A stretch of DNA of 64,000 bases from JAYFQE01 sp034927345 (GTDB lineage Bacteria > Bacillota > Clostridia > Saccharofermentanales > UBA5734). The notes under the pieces were generated by a model that worked only from the letters and a program-made list of their open reading frames with translations, did no database searches and was not told the DNA's origin. Positions 15,853 through 28,216 of the stretch are shown in pieces (the stretch's first letter is position 1; each line of letters opens with the position of its first letter). The stretch spans positions 148,129 through 212,128 of the forward strand of contig JAYFQE010000011.1 of assembly GCA_034927345.1 (NCBI GenBank). Reading direction: 5' to 3'. Made by a program: the position numbers and the translations under genes.

Positions 15853-18511
15853 GCTCTTTCTCCCCGCCGGTTTCACCGGTCGCAGAAGCCTGTGCTTCTT
15901 CCGGTTTTGCTGCCACGGACAGCTTTTTGCTCACCGTCATCGCGCCGTCGGCAACGTCAAAATAGGCTATATCGCCGGTTGCTATCAGACCGTCAAGCAT
16001 GGCTTCCGAAAAGCGGTCTTCGATCTGAGCCTGAATCACGCGGCGCAGCGGCCGGGCGCCATACATGGGGTCATACCCCTTTTCCGCCAGAAAATTCTTG
16101 GCCGCCTCGCTGATTTCCAGAGTCATTCCCAGGTCGGCAACCCGCTTACGCAGGGTGTTGAGCATAATATCGACGATACGCAAGATCGACGAACGGCCCA
16201 ACATGCGGAAAAAGATGATTTCGTCGACACGGTTGATAAATTCCGGATTGAAGGTTTTTTTCAACTCGTCAATAACCAGCTGCCGCGCTTCCTCATAAGT
16301 TTTGCCGCCATACATGCGTTCGAGGTCGCCGTTGACATCGTTTTTTCCGGCCGCAGATGTTCCGATTTCAAAACCGATTTTCCGGCCGGCAGGTCCGGTC
16401 AGCATGCGGGCACCGATGTTCGAGGTCATGATCAGGATGGTGTTGCGGAAATTGATCGTCCGTCCCTGTCCGTCTGTCAAACGGCCATCCTCCAGGATTT
16501 GCAGCAAAGCGTTGAAAACATCCGGATGGGCCTTTTCGATTTCATCGAAGAGGACTACGGCATAAGGCCGGCGGCGGACTTTTTCTGTCAGCTGGCCGCC
16601 CTCTTCATAACCGACGTAACCGGGCGGTGATCCGATCAGTTTGGATACGTCAAATTTCTCCATGTACTCCGACATGTCGATCCGGATCATGGCGTTTTCA
16701 TTGCCAAACATAACCTCGGCCAGTGCGCGGGCCAGTTCTGTTTTGCCAACGCCGGTCGTACCGAGAAATATGAAGGATCCGGTGGGCCGTTTCGGGTCTT
16801 TTAAGCCCAGGCGGCCGCGGCGGATTGCTTTTGCAACGGCGTGAACCGCTTCATCCTGACCGATAACCCGTTTCTGGATTTCTTGCTCCAGGTTGCGCAG
16901 GCGTTCATTGTCGGTTTCTGTTAATTTGCGGACCGGGATGCCGGTCCAGCTGGCAACGATGTCGGCAATACCATCAGCTGTCAGAATTTGCTTTTCACCG
17001 CTGTTTTGCCATTCTTCTTTAGTTTTAGCCAGCTGCGCCGTCAGATTTTGCTCTTGCTGCCGCAGTTCAGCGGCTTCTTCAAATTTCTCCTGATCCGCGG
17101 CCGTCTTTTTCCGGGCAACCAGATCATCGATCTGCTGCTGCAATTCGCGAACCGAAGCCGGCTCGCTTACTTTGGCTAAACGGATTTTCGAAGCAGCTTC
17201 ATCAACCAGATCGATCGCCTTGTCCGGTAAAAACCGATCCGATATATAGCGGGTTGAAAGGTAAACCGCAGCGTCGATAGCCTCATCGGTGATTTGCACC
17301 TGGTGATGTTTCTCATATTTGCTGCGCAAACCTTTCAGGATCATGACCGCTTCTTCAGGCGAAGGTTCGCCTACCGTGACAGGTTGGAACCGGCGTTCCA
17401 GAGCGGCGTCTTTCTCGATATGTTTACGGTATTCATCCAACGTGGTGGCGCCGATCACCTGCAGATCGCCGCGGGCCAGCAGCGGTTTGAGAATATTGGC
17501 GGCATCCATGGCGCCTTCCGCGCTTCCGGCGCCGATGATGGTGTGCAGTTCATCAATGAACAAAATGATGTTGCCGGCTTTGGCCGCTTCATCAAGGCCT
17601 TTTTTCAAGCGTTCTTCGAATTCGCCCCTGTATTTGGAACCGGCCAGCATACCGGCCATATCCAAAGAAACCAGCCGCTTATTGCGCAAGAGTTCCGGGA
17701 TATCGTCACTGATAATCTTTTGCGCGAGGCCTTCGGCGATGGCGGTCTTGCCGACGCCGGGCTCGCCGATCAGGCAGGGATTGTTCTTTTTACGCCGGCA
17801 CAGGATTTGCATGACCCTTTTCATTTCTTCATCGCGGCCGATGATGGGATCAAATTTCTGCTCACGGGCGGCGGTGGTCAGATCACGGCTGAACTTATCC
17901 AGGGTAGGCGTATTGGACTTGCCGCTTCCTTTGCCCGTCTTTTCGGATTTACCGTCTCTTGCGTTCAGGCCGCGGTTAATCTCGGCGATATCCGGATCCT
18001 GAGCGCCGGAATCATCAGTTTCTTCGCCTTCATTCTCAGCGCCGGGCTGCTGGCTGGCCAGATTCTGCGCCAGCTGATTATAGATCAGGCGCGGATCGGT
18101 GCCCGTGGCCTTGATGATCCTCATGGCGACGCTGTCGCCTTCACGGATGATGCCCATCAGCAGATGCTCCGGGTCAATGACATCCAGCTGACGCATCCGC
18201 GCTTCATAAGCGGCCAGTTCAACCACCCGCTTGGTCCGGGGTGTAAACATGCTCATCACTTTTTCCGCATCCAGGTTTTCTTCCGGCGGCTGTTCTTCCG
18301 GTTCTTTCGAATTCATCTGACTGATCACACTCTGGACTTTATCCAGGCTGAGATCAGCTGTTTGCAGAGCATCATAAGCCAGGCCCTGCCCTTCGGCTAA
18401 AATGCCGGCCAGCAGATGCTCCGTGCCAATATAGGCCAGTTGATAGGAGCGGGTCAGTTGATAAGCAACTCCCAGGACACCGCCGGTTCTTTCAGAAAAT
18501 CTCATCATCAT
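15845..18511 (-). CDS. clpC: AAA+ unfoldase ClpC
   Basis: The protein (888 aa) unfolds substrates for ClpP protease. Domains in order are the Clp-N double repeat (residues 1-145), AAA+ module 1 (GEPGVGKTA, FIDELHTIIGAG), a short coiled middle domain with a UVR-like stretch (EKFEEAAELRQQEQ), and AAA+ module 2 (GTTGVGKTE, LFDEIEKAHPDV). A GRKIGFE segment probably forms the ClpP-docking loop. The first ATG of a triplet (18511) lies six bases after GGAGGTG. It follows mcsB by 84 bases and overlaps the CpXC gene. Control by CtsR is expected from the operon operator. Confidence 0.97.
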   Translation of the reverse strand: MMMRFSERTGGVLGVAYQLTRSYQLAYIGTEHLLAGILAEGQGLAYDALQTADLSLDKVQSVISQMNSKEPEEQPPEENLDAEKVMSMFTPRTKRVVELAAYEARMRQLDVIDPEHLLMGIIREGDSVAMRIIKATGTDPRLIYNQLAQNLASQQPGAENEGEETDDSGAQDPDIAEINRGLNARDGKSEKTGKGSGKSNTPTLDKFSRDLTTAAREQKFDPIIGRDEEMKRVMQILCRRKKNNPCLIGEPGVGKTAIAEGLAQKIISDDIPELLRNKRLVSLDMAGMLAGSKYRGEFEERLKKGLDEAAKAGNIILFIDELHTIIGAGSAEGAMDAANILKPLLARGDLQVIGATTLDEYRKHIEKDAALERRFQPVTVGEPSPEEAVMILKGLRSKYEKHHQVQITDEAIDAAVYLSTRYISDRFLPDKAIDLVDEAASKIRLAKVSEPASVRELQQQIDDLVARKKTAADQEKFEEAAELRQQEQNLTAQLAKTKEEWQNSGEKQILTADGIADIVASWTGIPVRKLTETDNERLRNLEQEIQKRVIGQDEAVHAVAKAIRRGRLGLKDPKRPTGSFIFLGTTGVGKTELARALAEVMFGNENAMIRIDMSEYMEKFDVSKLIGSPPGYVGYEEGGQLTEKVRRRPYAVVLFDEIEKAHPDVFNALLQILEDGRLTDGQGRTINFRNTILIMTSNIGARMLTGPAGRKIGFEIGTSAAGKNDVNGDLERMYGGKTYEEARQLVIDELKKTFNPEFINRVDEIIFFRMLGRSSILRIVDIMLNTLRKRVADLGMTLEISEAAKNFLAEKGYDPMYGARPLRRVIQAQIEDRFSEAMLDGLIATGDIAYFDVADGAMTVSKKLSVAAKPEEAQASATGETGGEKEHG

Positions 18512-18595
18512 GGTTAACACCTCCATGTTATCCTTTATATTCGATCATCAATCATGATCATTTCTAGGGTTCGGGTTCATCATTAAATGGGCAGA

Positions 18596-19627
18596 TTATT
18601 GTTTCTTCGGCAGCAGATCGCGGATAACCGCAGCTCTTGCGCCGTCCCGTTCTTCCGGCGTCATGGCGCGGCCGTGAGCTTTCTGGATCGATGCCGGGCC
18701 GATGGCGTTCTGGATCCGGTTGATATCTGTTTCGTGAAGATCACGCAGCAAACCCAGCGAAACGCCCAAACGCAAATCCGACAACAGGCTGACCGCTTCA
18801 TCGGTCTGGATCAGCCGGGCCTGACTGAGGATGCCGTAGGCGCGCATGATCCGGTCCTCCAGCGGCAGCGGCTGGCGCCGGTATAGTTCCCGCCGCACTT
18901 TGCGTTCCTGTTCGATCAGCTGTTGCAGCATCCGTTTCAAATCATTAATCAGATCCTCTTCCGAAATACCCAGGGTCAGCTGATTGGATATCTGGAGCAG
19001 GTTGCCCTGGCTCTTGCTGTGCTCGCCGTAATAACCCCGCACGGCAAAACCCAGCTTAGTCAATCCGTCGATCGTATCTTTGATCCGCCCGCTCATATTA
19101 AGTCCCGGCAAATGCGCCATCACCGATGCCCGCATGCCGGTGCCCGTATTGGTAGGGCAGGCTGTTAAGAAACCGTATTTTTCATTATAAGCCAGTGAAA
19201 GCGAATGCTCCAGAATCATGGCCGCCTGAGCTGCCGCCTCATACGCGGCTTCCAGATTCATGCCGGCCTGCATCGATTGAATACGGATATGATCTTCTTC
19301 ATTGATCATAATCGAGACCGATTCATCCCGGCTGATAATGGCCCGGTGCTGCTGGCCTTTTCTGGCCAGGTCGTCGCTGATCAGGCGTTTCTCAGCCAGT
19401 GACAGGCGATCTTCATCATTTAAAGTATCCAGATCCACCATAAGATAATTGCGTTTCCGTTCTTCATCGCCGCGGTAAAAAGCCTGGACAATCTCGTCGG
19501 CTGCCTGACGCGCTTGCTGACTGTCCATCCGATGGGGAAAAGGATAATGGTTCAAGTTTCTGGCCAGACGCACCCGGCTGCTGACAATAACGTCGCTTTC
19601 CGGACCTTGATCAATATACCAGGTCAT
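18596..19627 (-). CDS. mcsB: Protein arginine kinase McsB
   Basis: The 343-residue product belongs to the guanidino kinase-like family that phosphorylates arginine residues and marks proteins for ClpCP. It carries SSRVRLARNL, NEEDHIRIQ and the CPTNTGTGMRASVM motif with the active-site cysteine region. Its ATG overlaps the mcsA stop by four bases (ATGA), and a GGAGGTG ribosome site lies just upstream. This order (ctsR, mcsA, mcsB, clpC) is the classic class III heat-shock operon. Confidence 0.97.
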   Translation of the reverse strand: MTWYIDQGPESDVIVSSRVRLARNLNHYPFPHRMDSQQARQAADEIVQAFYRGDEERKRNYLMVDLDTLNDEDRLSLAEKRLISDDLARKGQQHRAIISRDESVSIMINEEDHIRIQSMQAGMNLEAAYEAAAQAAMILEHSLSLAYNEKYGFLTACPTNTGTGMRASVMAHLPGLNMSGRIKDTIDGLTKLGFAVRGYYGEHSKSQGNLLQISNQLTLGISEEDLINDLKRMLQQLIEQERKVRRELYRRQPLPLEDRIMRAYGILSQARLIQTDEAVSLLSDLRLGVSLGLLRDLHETDINRIQNAIGPASIQKAHGRAMTPEERDGARAAVIRDLLPKKQ

Positions 19628-20187
19628 TTCTTTTCACCTCCATCAGAACATAAGCGGTTCTCTAAAGTGCGGATTTCATCGCGCAGGCGGGCGGCTTTTT
19701 CATAGGCTTCCTCCTGAACGGCTTCATGCAGCGCCTTTTTCAATTCATTCAGCTTAATCTGCAGCATTTGTTCTTCCTTCTGGCCGGATGTCGTACACGC
19801 CTTGCGGCCAATATGCCGGACCCCTCCCTGCACACGGCGGAAAACCGGATCGAGCCGGTCGGCAAAGGCTTCGTAGCAATGACTGCAGCCAAACAGGCCG
19901 GAACGGCGGAAATCATCATAACTCTGACCGCAGGACGGACAGGTGATGTTGCTGCCCGCTGACGCTCCAAACGCCGGAATGCCGCCGGTGGTGTTGAATA
20001 TGCTGCTGCCGCCCAGCAATCCGGAGCCGAAAATGTTGCCGATCGTTCCAAAATAATCGGACAAATTGTGCCCGATGCCCAGCTCCTTGGCGCACCCTTC
20101 ACACAAGTGATGCTCAGTAGTTTGTCCCTGGCGGGTTTGGGACAGGTGTATCGTGGCTTCCCGCTGCTGGCATTTTTCACATTTCAT
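19624..20187 (-). CDS. mcsA: McsA, zinc-binding activator of McsB
   Basis: The protein (187 aa) has four CXXC motifs (CEKC, CEGC, CPSC, CSHC) for two zinc sites and a C-terminal UVR domain (LKKALHEAVQEEAYEKAARLRD). Relatives activate the McsB kinase and modulate CtsR. A glycine-rich stretch (GSGLLGGSS) lies between the metal sites. Start 20187 is 13 bases after the ctsR stop, with AAAGGGG upstream. Confidence 0.95.
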   Translation of the reverse strand: MKCEKCQQREATIHLSQTRQGQTTEHHLCEGCAKELGIGHNLSDYFGTIGNIFGSGLLGGSSIFNTTGGIPAFGASAGSNITCPSCGQSYDDFRRSGLFGCSHCYEAFADRLDPVFRRVQGGVRHIGRKACTTSGQKEEQMLQIKLNELKKALHEAVQEEAYEKAARLRDEIRTLENRLCSDGGEKK

Positions 20188-20200
20188 ATTCAAACCCCTT

Positions 20201-20662
20201 TCAGCCGACAATTAAACTTGTCAACATATTCTTAAAAATCATCATTCGGATACGGTCCTTGCGATCAGCTTCAATCTCATTGAGCGAGCGGTCGGAAACC
20301 GCGGCTAACAGTAAACGTCCTTCTCGTTCATCGACAATATCATAATCGATAAAATTGCGAATCAGAATTTCAGCCTGATGCTGCGATAATGAATCGCCGA
20401 TCGTATTTAACGCGTGCATCAGATAGTGGGCTTCATCCACCATCTGAACCCGGCGGATCCGGATCCAGCCGCCGCCGCCGCGCCGGCTTTCAACCAGATA
20501 ACCCTGATCGTTGGTAAAACGGGTTGCCAGAACATAGGTAATCTGCGATGGCACACAATTGACCCGGTCGGCCAGTTCGCTGCGGGTGATTTCGATCCGC
20601 CCGCCATTTTGCTCGATCATCTGCTTGAGCAATGCTTCCACCAAGTCGCTGATACGGGCCAT
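20201..20662 (-). CDS. ctsR: Heat-shock repressor CtsR
   Basis: The 153-residue repressor has an N-terminal winged helix (ITRSELADRVNCVPSQITYVLATRF) and the glycine-rich wing RGGGGWIRI, which relatives use to sense heat and contact DNA, and a C-terminal dimerisation domain. The ATG at 20662 lies six bases after GGAGGTG; an upstream in-frame ATG (20677) overlaps that ribosome site and is rejected. It is the first gene of the operon and is probably autoregulated through the operator at 20704-20726. Confidence 0.97.
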   Translation of the reverse strand: MARISDLVEALLKQMIEQNGGRIEITRSELADRVNCVPSQITYVLATRFTNDQGYLVESRRGGGGWIRIRRVQMVDEAHYLMHALNTIGDSLSQHQAEILIRNFIDYDIVDEREGRLLLAAVSDRSLNEIEADRKDRIRMMIFKNMLTSLIVG

Positions 20663-20703
20663 GATCCTCACCTCCATCTGTAAAAAATCGATATGAGCCT
20701 TCG

Positions 20704-20726
20704 TTTGACTTTGACTATCTTTGACT
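20704..20726 (-). promoter_or_regulatory. CtsR operator, heptad direct repeats
   Basis: On the minus strand the heptad AGTCAAA occurs at 20720-20726 and 20710-20716 with a three-base spacer, matching the known CtsR box of two (A/G)GTCAAA heptads. A third heptad at 20704-20710 shares one base with the second. The site covers the expected transcription start. Confidence 0.9.
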
Positions 20727-20734
20727 ATAGGATA

Positions 20735-20762
20735 ATTATACCGCCTCGCTGTTGGTTGTCAA
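20735..20762 (-). promoter_or_regulatory. Sigma-A promoter of the ctsR operon
   Basis: Perfect TTGACA (20757-20762) and perfect TATAAT (20735-20740) are separated by 16 bases on the minus strand, immediately upstream of the CtsR operator. Confidence 0.88.
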
Positions 20763-20793
20763 GGGGCGTCTGCTGCGCAGGATAAGCAAGTCA

Positions 20794-20802
20794 TGTTATA
20801 AT
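20794..20802 (+). promoter_or_regulatory. Extended -10 promoter of the solute-binding protein gene
   Basis: TGTTATAAT gives an extended -10 element (TGn plus TATAAT at 20797-20802), 68 bases before the start; the -35 is poor. It diverges from the ctsR promoter. Confidence 0.6.
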
Positions 20803-20869
20803 AACAGCGTTTCCCCCCGCGCGGCGGACGCGCTTGCCGTCAGGCAGACAGCCGAATGAACAGGATGGT

Positions 20870-22429
20870 ATGATGAACCCCATGACGCCGGAAGATAACC
20901 AGCAGCAGCCGAAACAAGAACAACGCAGCCCATTTCCAATCCGGCTGCCGGCCTTGGCCTGGCGCCGGCATGTTTTATATGGCGTCTCGATTCTGACGGT
21001 TCTTCTGTTCCTGACTCTTCTCGCCTTTGCCGTCGGCAACTGGCAGAAAACAGCAACATCCGCCACCGAAACTGAAATCGGCACGACGGCCGGCCAATCC
21101 ACAGCCGGCGTACCGGCCGCAGCTTTTGCGCGGGGAACAACGCTGACGGTCGGGATTGATGAAACCTTGTCCACAATCAACCCGCTTTATTCCACCGGCG
21201 ATGGAGAACAGGATGCCGTTTCGCTTATTTTTGAAAGCCTGATCCGGATCGACGAGCAAGGCCAGGCGGTCGGCCAGCTGGCTGATTCCTGGACCTACAA
21301 TGCCGAAACACATGTTCTGTCCGTCAAGCTGCGCGGTGATCATACATTTCGCGACGGCCGTGTTGTCAACGTCCAGGATGTGCTTTTTACATACCAGTGC
21401 CTTTTATCCAGTTCCTATGACGGTCCTCTCAAAGACAAACTGCCGGAATTGCTCTCATTAACAGCCGACGATGCCGCGCAGGCCCTTGATTTTCAAATGG
21501 CTGAATGGGTCGACGAACCAGACTATCATTTTTTAACTATCGGTATATTAAAAGCTGACTATTATGCTTGCGCGATGGATCGTGTTTATGAAATGCGGGA
21601 CAAGAATCTGCCGCCCGAAGGCAGCGGTTCTTTTTATCAAACCTCGATAACCGGCGATAAAGCGGTCTTACAGTTGCGGCCAGGTTACGGCGGCCAGGTT
21701 CAGACCATATTGCTGGAACAAGTTGAATCGGATGACAAATATACTTTGCTTCAGGAAGGGAAACTCGATATTGTCCGTAATTTATGGAATACCCGGATGC
21801 AGCAGCGCGCTGAAGAATTATCCGGTTATACGTTCAATACTTTTACGACCAGTGTCGACACATATTTTCTGGTTAACCCGCAGCCCCAGGCCGACGGAAT
21901 TATTCAGCGGCCATCGCAGCGTCTGGCGGTATTGCTGACAGCCGCCGGGCGGACCTTAAGCGAATTACAACAGGCAGCGTTGAGTGAATTGACGTCCCGC
22001 ACCTTAATCCTTTATTATTTTCAGGGTGTTGAATCAAATGTTTTATTTGACAACCGGTCTATGGCGGAAAAAATGACGGAATCCCTGCGTCAAGCCGGCT
22101 TGACCGTCGAATTGCGGGCTGTAAGCTGGCCGGATTTGCTGCAGCGGGCAACTCAATATGATTATGATCTGCTGCTTTTGCCGGCGACATCCAACAGCCG
22201 CTTGCCGGATAAGTCCATTATCCTGCAAGATTTTGTCCAACCCGGCGCTTCTGCCCTGATCGCCAATTACCGTCCGGAAGTCTTCATCACCTGCAATCGG
22301 CTGACGCGATTGACCATTAATCCGACAGGCCATTCTTATGCCGCTGTTGCCGCCACCTGGACCGACAGGATCGAAAACATCCAGTTTTTAAATCCTGACG
22401 GTTCGACCTATGAGGAGGAAACACCATGA
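20870..22429 (+). CDS. Membrane-anchored family 5 solute-binding-like protein
   Basis: The 519-residue protein has a cytoplasmic N-tail and one hydrophobic segment (YGVSILTVLLFLTLLAFAVG, about residues 37-56) without a lipobox, then an SBP_bac_5-type domain (LTVGIDETLSTINPLYSTGDGEQD, LADSWTYNAETHVLSVKLR, TFRDGRVVNVQDVLFTYQ). Such proteins normally bind peptides for an ABC importer, but no permease or ATPase gene is adjacent. The start is an ATG pair at 20870/20873 after AGGA. Its stop overlaps the start of the methyltransferase-like gene (ATGA), implying coupled expression. Confidence 0.8.
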   Translation: MMNPMTPEDNQQQPKQEQRSPFPIRLPALAWRRHVLYGVSILTVLLFLTLLAFAVGNWQKTATSATETEIGTTAGQSTAGVPAAAFARGTTLTVGIDETLSTINPLYSTGDGEQDAVSLIFESLIRIDEQGQAVGQLADSWTYNAETHVLSVKLRGDHTFRDGRVVNVQDVLFTYQCLLSSSYDGPLKDKLPELLSLTADDAAQALDFQMAEWVDEPDYHFLTIGILKADYYACAMDRVYEMRDKNLPPEGSGSFYQTSITGDKAVLQLRPGYGGQVQTILLEQVESDDKYTLLQEGKLDIVRNLWNTRMQQRAEELSGYTFNTFTTSVDTYFLVNPQPQADGIIQRPSQRLAVLLTAAGRTLSELQQAALSELTSRTLILYYFQGVESNVLFDNRSMAEKMTESLRQAGLTVELRAVSWPDLLQRATQYDYDLLLLPATSNSRLPDKSIILQDFVQPGASALIANYRPEVFITCNRLTRLTINPTGHSYAAVAATWTDRIENIQFLNPDGSTYEEETP

Positions 22430-23706
22430 CGACCGATCAATTCTATGCTTTATGTGCAGCCGGACCTCTGCTTCTGGATGGCGCCACCGGCACACAACTG
22501 CAGCTTGCCGGGATGCCGTCCGGAGTATGTCCGGAGACGTGGGTCCTCGACCATCCGACGGTCCTCGAAGATTTACAGCATGCTTATTTGTCTGCAGGCA
22601 GTTCCATCATTTATGCTTTTACTTTTGGCGCCAATCGGCTTAAATTAGCCGCCCATCATCTGAACCCGGATGAAACAGGCGACATCAACCGCCGTCTGGC
22701 TGCCATCAGCACATCGGTCCGCGATCAATGGCATAAGGATCATCCGGAATTATCGGTTTGGGTGGCCGGCGACCTGGCGCCGACCGGCCTTTTCCTCAGC
22801 CCGGCCGGCGACCTGGCTTTTGAAGATTTGGTCAGCCTGTATCGTGAGCAGGTGCGCGCGCAGCTGGCAGCCGGTGTCGATTTGTTTGTTGCCGAAACCA
22901 TGATGGATCTGGCGCAAACGCGGGCTGCCGTTCTGGCCGTACAAGCCGAATGCGATCTTCCGATTATGACTTCGCTGACTTTCGAGGCTAATGGCCGCAC
23001 ACTGTCGGGCAATACGCCGCAAGAATGCCTGATCACACTCGCCGCCCTGGGCGCGGCCGCTTTCGGCATGAATTGTTCTTTTGGTCCGGATAAGCTGATC
23101 GAACTGCTGCAGCCGCTTCTGGCCATAAGCCCGCTGCCTTTGCTGGCCAAACCCAACGCCGGTATGCCGTATATGATCAACGGACAGACTCGCTTCCCCA
23201 TGCAGGCGGCGGCATTTGCCGCGGCTATGCGTCCGATGGCGGCCGCCGGTGTCAGGCTGCTGGGCGGCTGCTGCGGCACCGACCCTGAGTATATCGCCCG
23301 GCTGGCTGATGAATTGCAGCTGCAGCCGGCCTTCACCCGGCAAAAGCCTTCTGATTGCGGCCAATGGATTTGTTCATCCCGTCAAAGCGTTTCCCTGGAT
23401 TCAACAGCCGGATTGCCGGTCATCCTATGCCAGACGCCCGGCCAATTGGCCGACGATGTTCTGGACCAGCTGGATGACGATCCGCCGGCAGCGGTCCTCG
23501 ACTTATCAGCAGCCAGACCGGCCGAAGAATCATCAGTCTGGATTGAAGCGCTGCTGCAGTTGCAGCTGATGACCGCCGTGCCGCTGATTTTCAAAGATAT
23601 ACCGTCTTTTCTATCCGGAGATCTTCTGAGAATCTATCAAGGAAGGGCCGGCATAACCGGCAGCTATACCGGCAAGACATACGGAGCGCTTTATTTGCCC
23701 CAATAA
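22426..23706 (+). CDS. Homocysteine S-methyltransferase-like protein with partial second domain
   Basis: Residues 1 to about 300 of this 426-residue protein form a homocysteine methyltransferase barrel with LLDGATGTQLQ, a zinc-ligand Cys in NCSFGP and the Cys pair in GGCCGTDP. The last 120 residues are not part of that barrel and look like a short remnant of the second, pterin-type barrel of MetH-like proteins; this is inference. No cobalamin-binding domain is seen. It might use a small methyl donor or partner with separate corrinoid proteins. It is translationally coupled to the binding-protein gene. Confidence 0.82.
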   Translation: MTTDQFYALCAAGPLLLDGATGTQLQLAGMPSGVCPETWVLDHPTVLEDLQHAYLSAGSSIIYAFTFGANRLKLAAHHLNPDETGDINRRLAAISTSVRDQWHKDHPELSVWVAGDLAPTGLFLSPAGDLAFEDLVSLYREQVRAQLAAGVDLFVAETMMDLAQTRAAVLAVQAECDLPIMTSLTFEANGRTLSGNTPQECLITLAALGAAAFGMNCSFGPDKLIELLQPLLAISPLPLLAKPNAGMPYMINGQTRFPMQAAAFAAAMRPMAAAGVRLLGGCCGTDPEYIARLADELQLQPAFTRQKPSDCGQWICSSRQSVSLDSTAGLPVILCQTPGQLADDVLDQLDDDPPAAVLDLSAARPAEESSVWIEALLQLQLMTAVPLIFKDIPSFLSGDLLRIYQGRAGITGSYTGKTYGALYLPQ

Positions 23707-23716
23707 TGCGGTTGCG

Positions 23717-23914
23717 TTAATACTCTAAATCTTCAAAAAATCGGGTCCAGTCTATAGATAATGTGGTACCCAGTTTTTTAGCGACTTTTATCGAAGGATT
23801 TCTCAACTGCAGCTCAAGCTGGGTAAGATAAGCCCGTGATATACCTACCTTGGTCGCCAATTCCAATTGGGTCATATTTCTTCTTCTTCTTTCCATCAAA
23901 AGCCATTCCCGCAC
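23717..23914 (-). CDS. Small XRE-family helix-turn-helix regulator
   Basis: The 65-residue protein is little more than a Cro/C1-type DNA-binding domain (MTQLELATKVGISRAYLTQLELQLRNPSIKV split around the recognition helix SRAYLTQLE). The GTG at 23914 is chosen because GGAGG lies seven bases upstream; the longer open frame to 24025 would include its own promoter. Its promoter carries a TCGCGACAT element, so autoregulation is likely. It faces a second XRE gene across a shared intergenic region. Confidence 0.82.
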   Translation of the reverse strand: MREWLLMERRRRNMTQLELATKVGISRAYLTQLELQLRNPSIKVAKKLGTTLSIDWTRFFEDLEY

Positions 23915-23996
23915 GATAAAACCTCCGTCTCTGTTGTTTATCCGGTTTTCAGTTCTATATCCAAATAATTTAATCTGAACTAAATATATTATATTC

Positions 23997-24025
23997 ATAA
24001 TAGTTGCGTATCGCGACATTGTCAA
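23997..24025 (-). promoter_or_regulatory. Promoter of the small XRE gene
   Basis: Perfect TTGACA (24020-24025) and TATTAT (23997-24002) are separated by 17 bases on the minus strand. The spacer contains TCGCGACAT (24011-24019). Confidence 0.78.
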
Positions 24026-24060
24026 CTAAAAACGTCCTATTTTGATCCATTTCGCGACAT
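24011..24060. repeat. Direct repeat pair TCGCGACAT, candidate operator
   Basis: The nonamer TCGCGACAT occurs at 24011-24019 and 24052-24060. Each contains the palindrome TCGCGA. One copy is in the promoter spacer of the minus-strand XRE gene, the other upstream of the plus-strand XRE promoter. Confidence 0.6.
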
Positions 24061-24085
24061 ATAGCAGAATATTTTTAATAAAGAG

Positions 24086-24115
24086 TTGCATGCTGCCACA
24101 TTGTGTCGTTATAAT
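24086..24115 (+). promoter_or_regulatory. Promoter of the plus-strand XRE gene
   Basis: TTGCAT (24086-24091) and a perfect TATAAT (24110-24115) are separated by 18 bases, 23 bases before the start at 24138. Confidence 0.6.
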
Positions 24116-24137
24116 CGTCATGAGGGTGGTGTCTGAT

Positions 24138-24503
24138 ATGCCTAATTTGTTAAGATATCGGTTAAGGCAATTGCGTAAAGAACGCGAATTATCGCAAAAA
24201 TGTATGGCTGAAGCACTTGGTTTACCCAGAGGAACCTATACCCATTATGAACTGGGAAGAAGAACGCCCGATCTGGAAACGCTGATGACCATAGCCGACC
24301 TCTATCATGTGTCGCTCGATTATCTGACCGGCTATACGGCGCGGCAGCCTGAACTGACCGAGTGGCTGGCCGACCATCCCAAAACCGGTAAAATATCTGA
24401 CACATCCACATCCTATTTGATCCGCCGTCCTCATGATACCGCCGACGACAAGACCAATAATCAGGCCCGAATAGCGGAAGAACCGGCAAGTCCGATCAAA
24501 TAA
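24138..24503 (+). CDS. XRE-family helix-turn-helix regulator
   Basis: The 121-residue protein starts MPNLLRYRLRQLRKERELSQ with a Cro/C1-type domain (recognition region LPRGTYTHYELGRRTPD) followed by LYHVSLDYLTGYT, typical of SinR/Xre-like regulators. The last 45 residues are polar and probably disordered. The ATG at 24138 follows a G-rich ribosome site (GAGGGTGG); an in-frame ATG at 24120 is possible but lies at the transcription start. Targets are unknown. Confidence 0.82.
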   Translation: MPNLLRYRLRQLRKERELSQKCMAEALGLPRGTYTHYELGRRTPDLETLMTIADLYHVSLDYLTGYTARQPELTEWLADHPKTGKISDTSTSYLIRRPHDTADDKTNNQARIAEEPASPIK

Positions 24504-24514
24504 ACTCCCGATAA

Positions 24515-24549
24515 AAAACCCGTCTGCCGGAATCCGGCAGACGGGTTTT
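24515..24549. terminator. Bidirectional rho-independent terminator
   Basis: A perfect 16-base inverted repeat, AAAACCCGTCTGCCGG (24515-24530) and its complement (24534-24549), encloses a three-base loop. T-runs occur on both strands. It separates the plus-strand XRE gene from rpoC. Confidence 0.92.
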
Positions 24550-24599
24550 CATTTAGCAATTAAATTCGGATCAGGATCGTTCAGGACAACCGGGCCGAA

Positions 24600-28145
<3,546 letters not shown>

Positions 28146-28216
28146 TGAGCGCCGTCTCCTTCCGCACATTACAAATTACGATCAACGCCGCCGGAATACT
28201 TCCGGGCGGTTCAAAT

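Noticed and set aside
17294..18400. Plus-strand open frame (368 codons) opposite clpC
   Set aside because: It is a shadow of the conserved clpC reading frame with no independent support.
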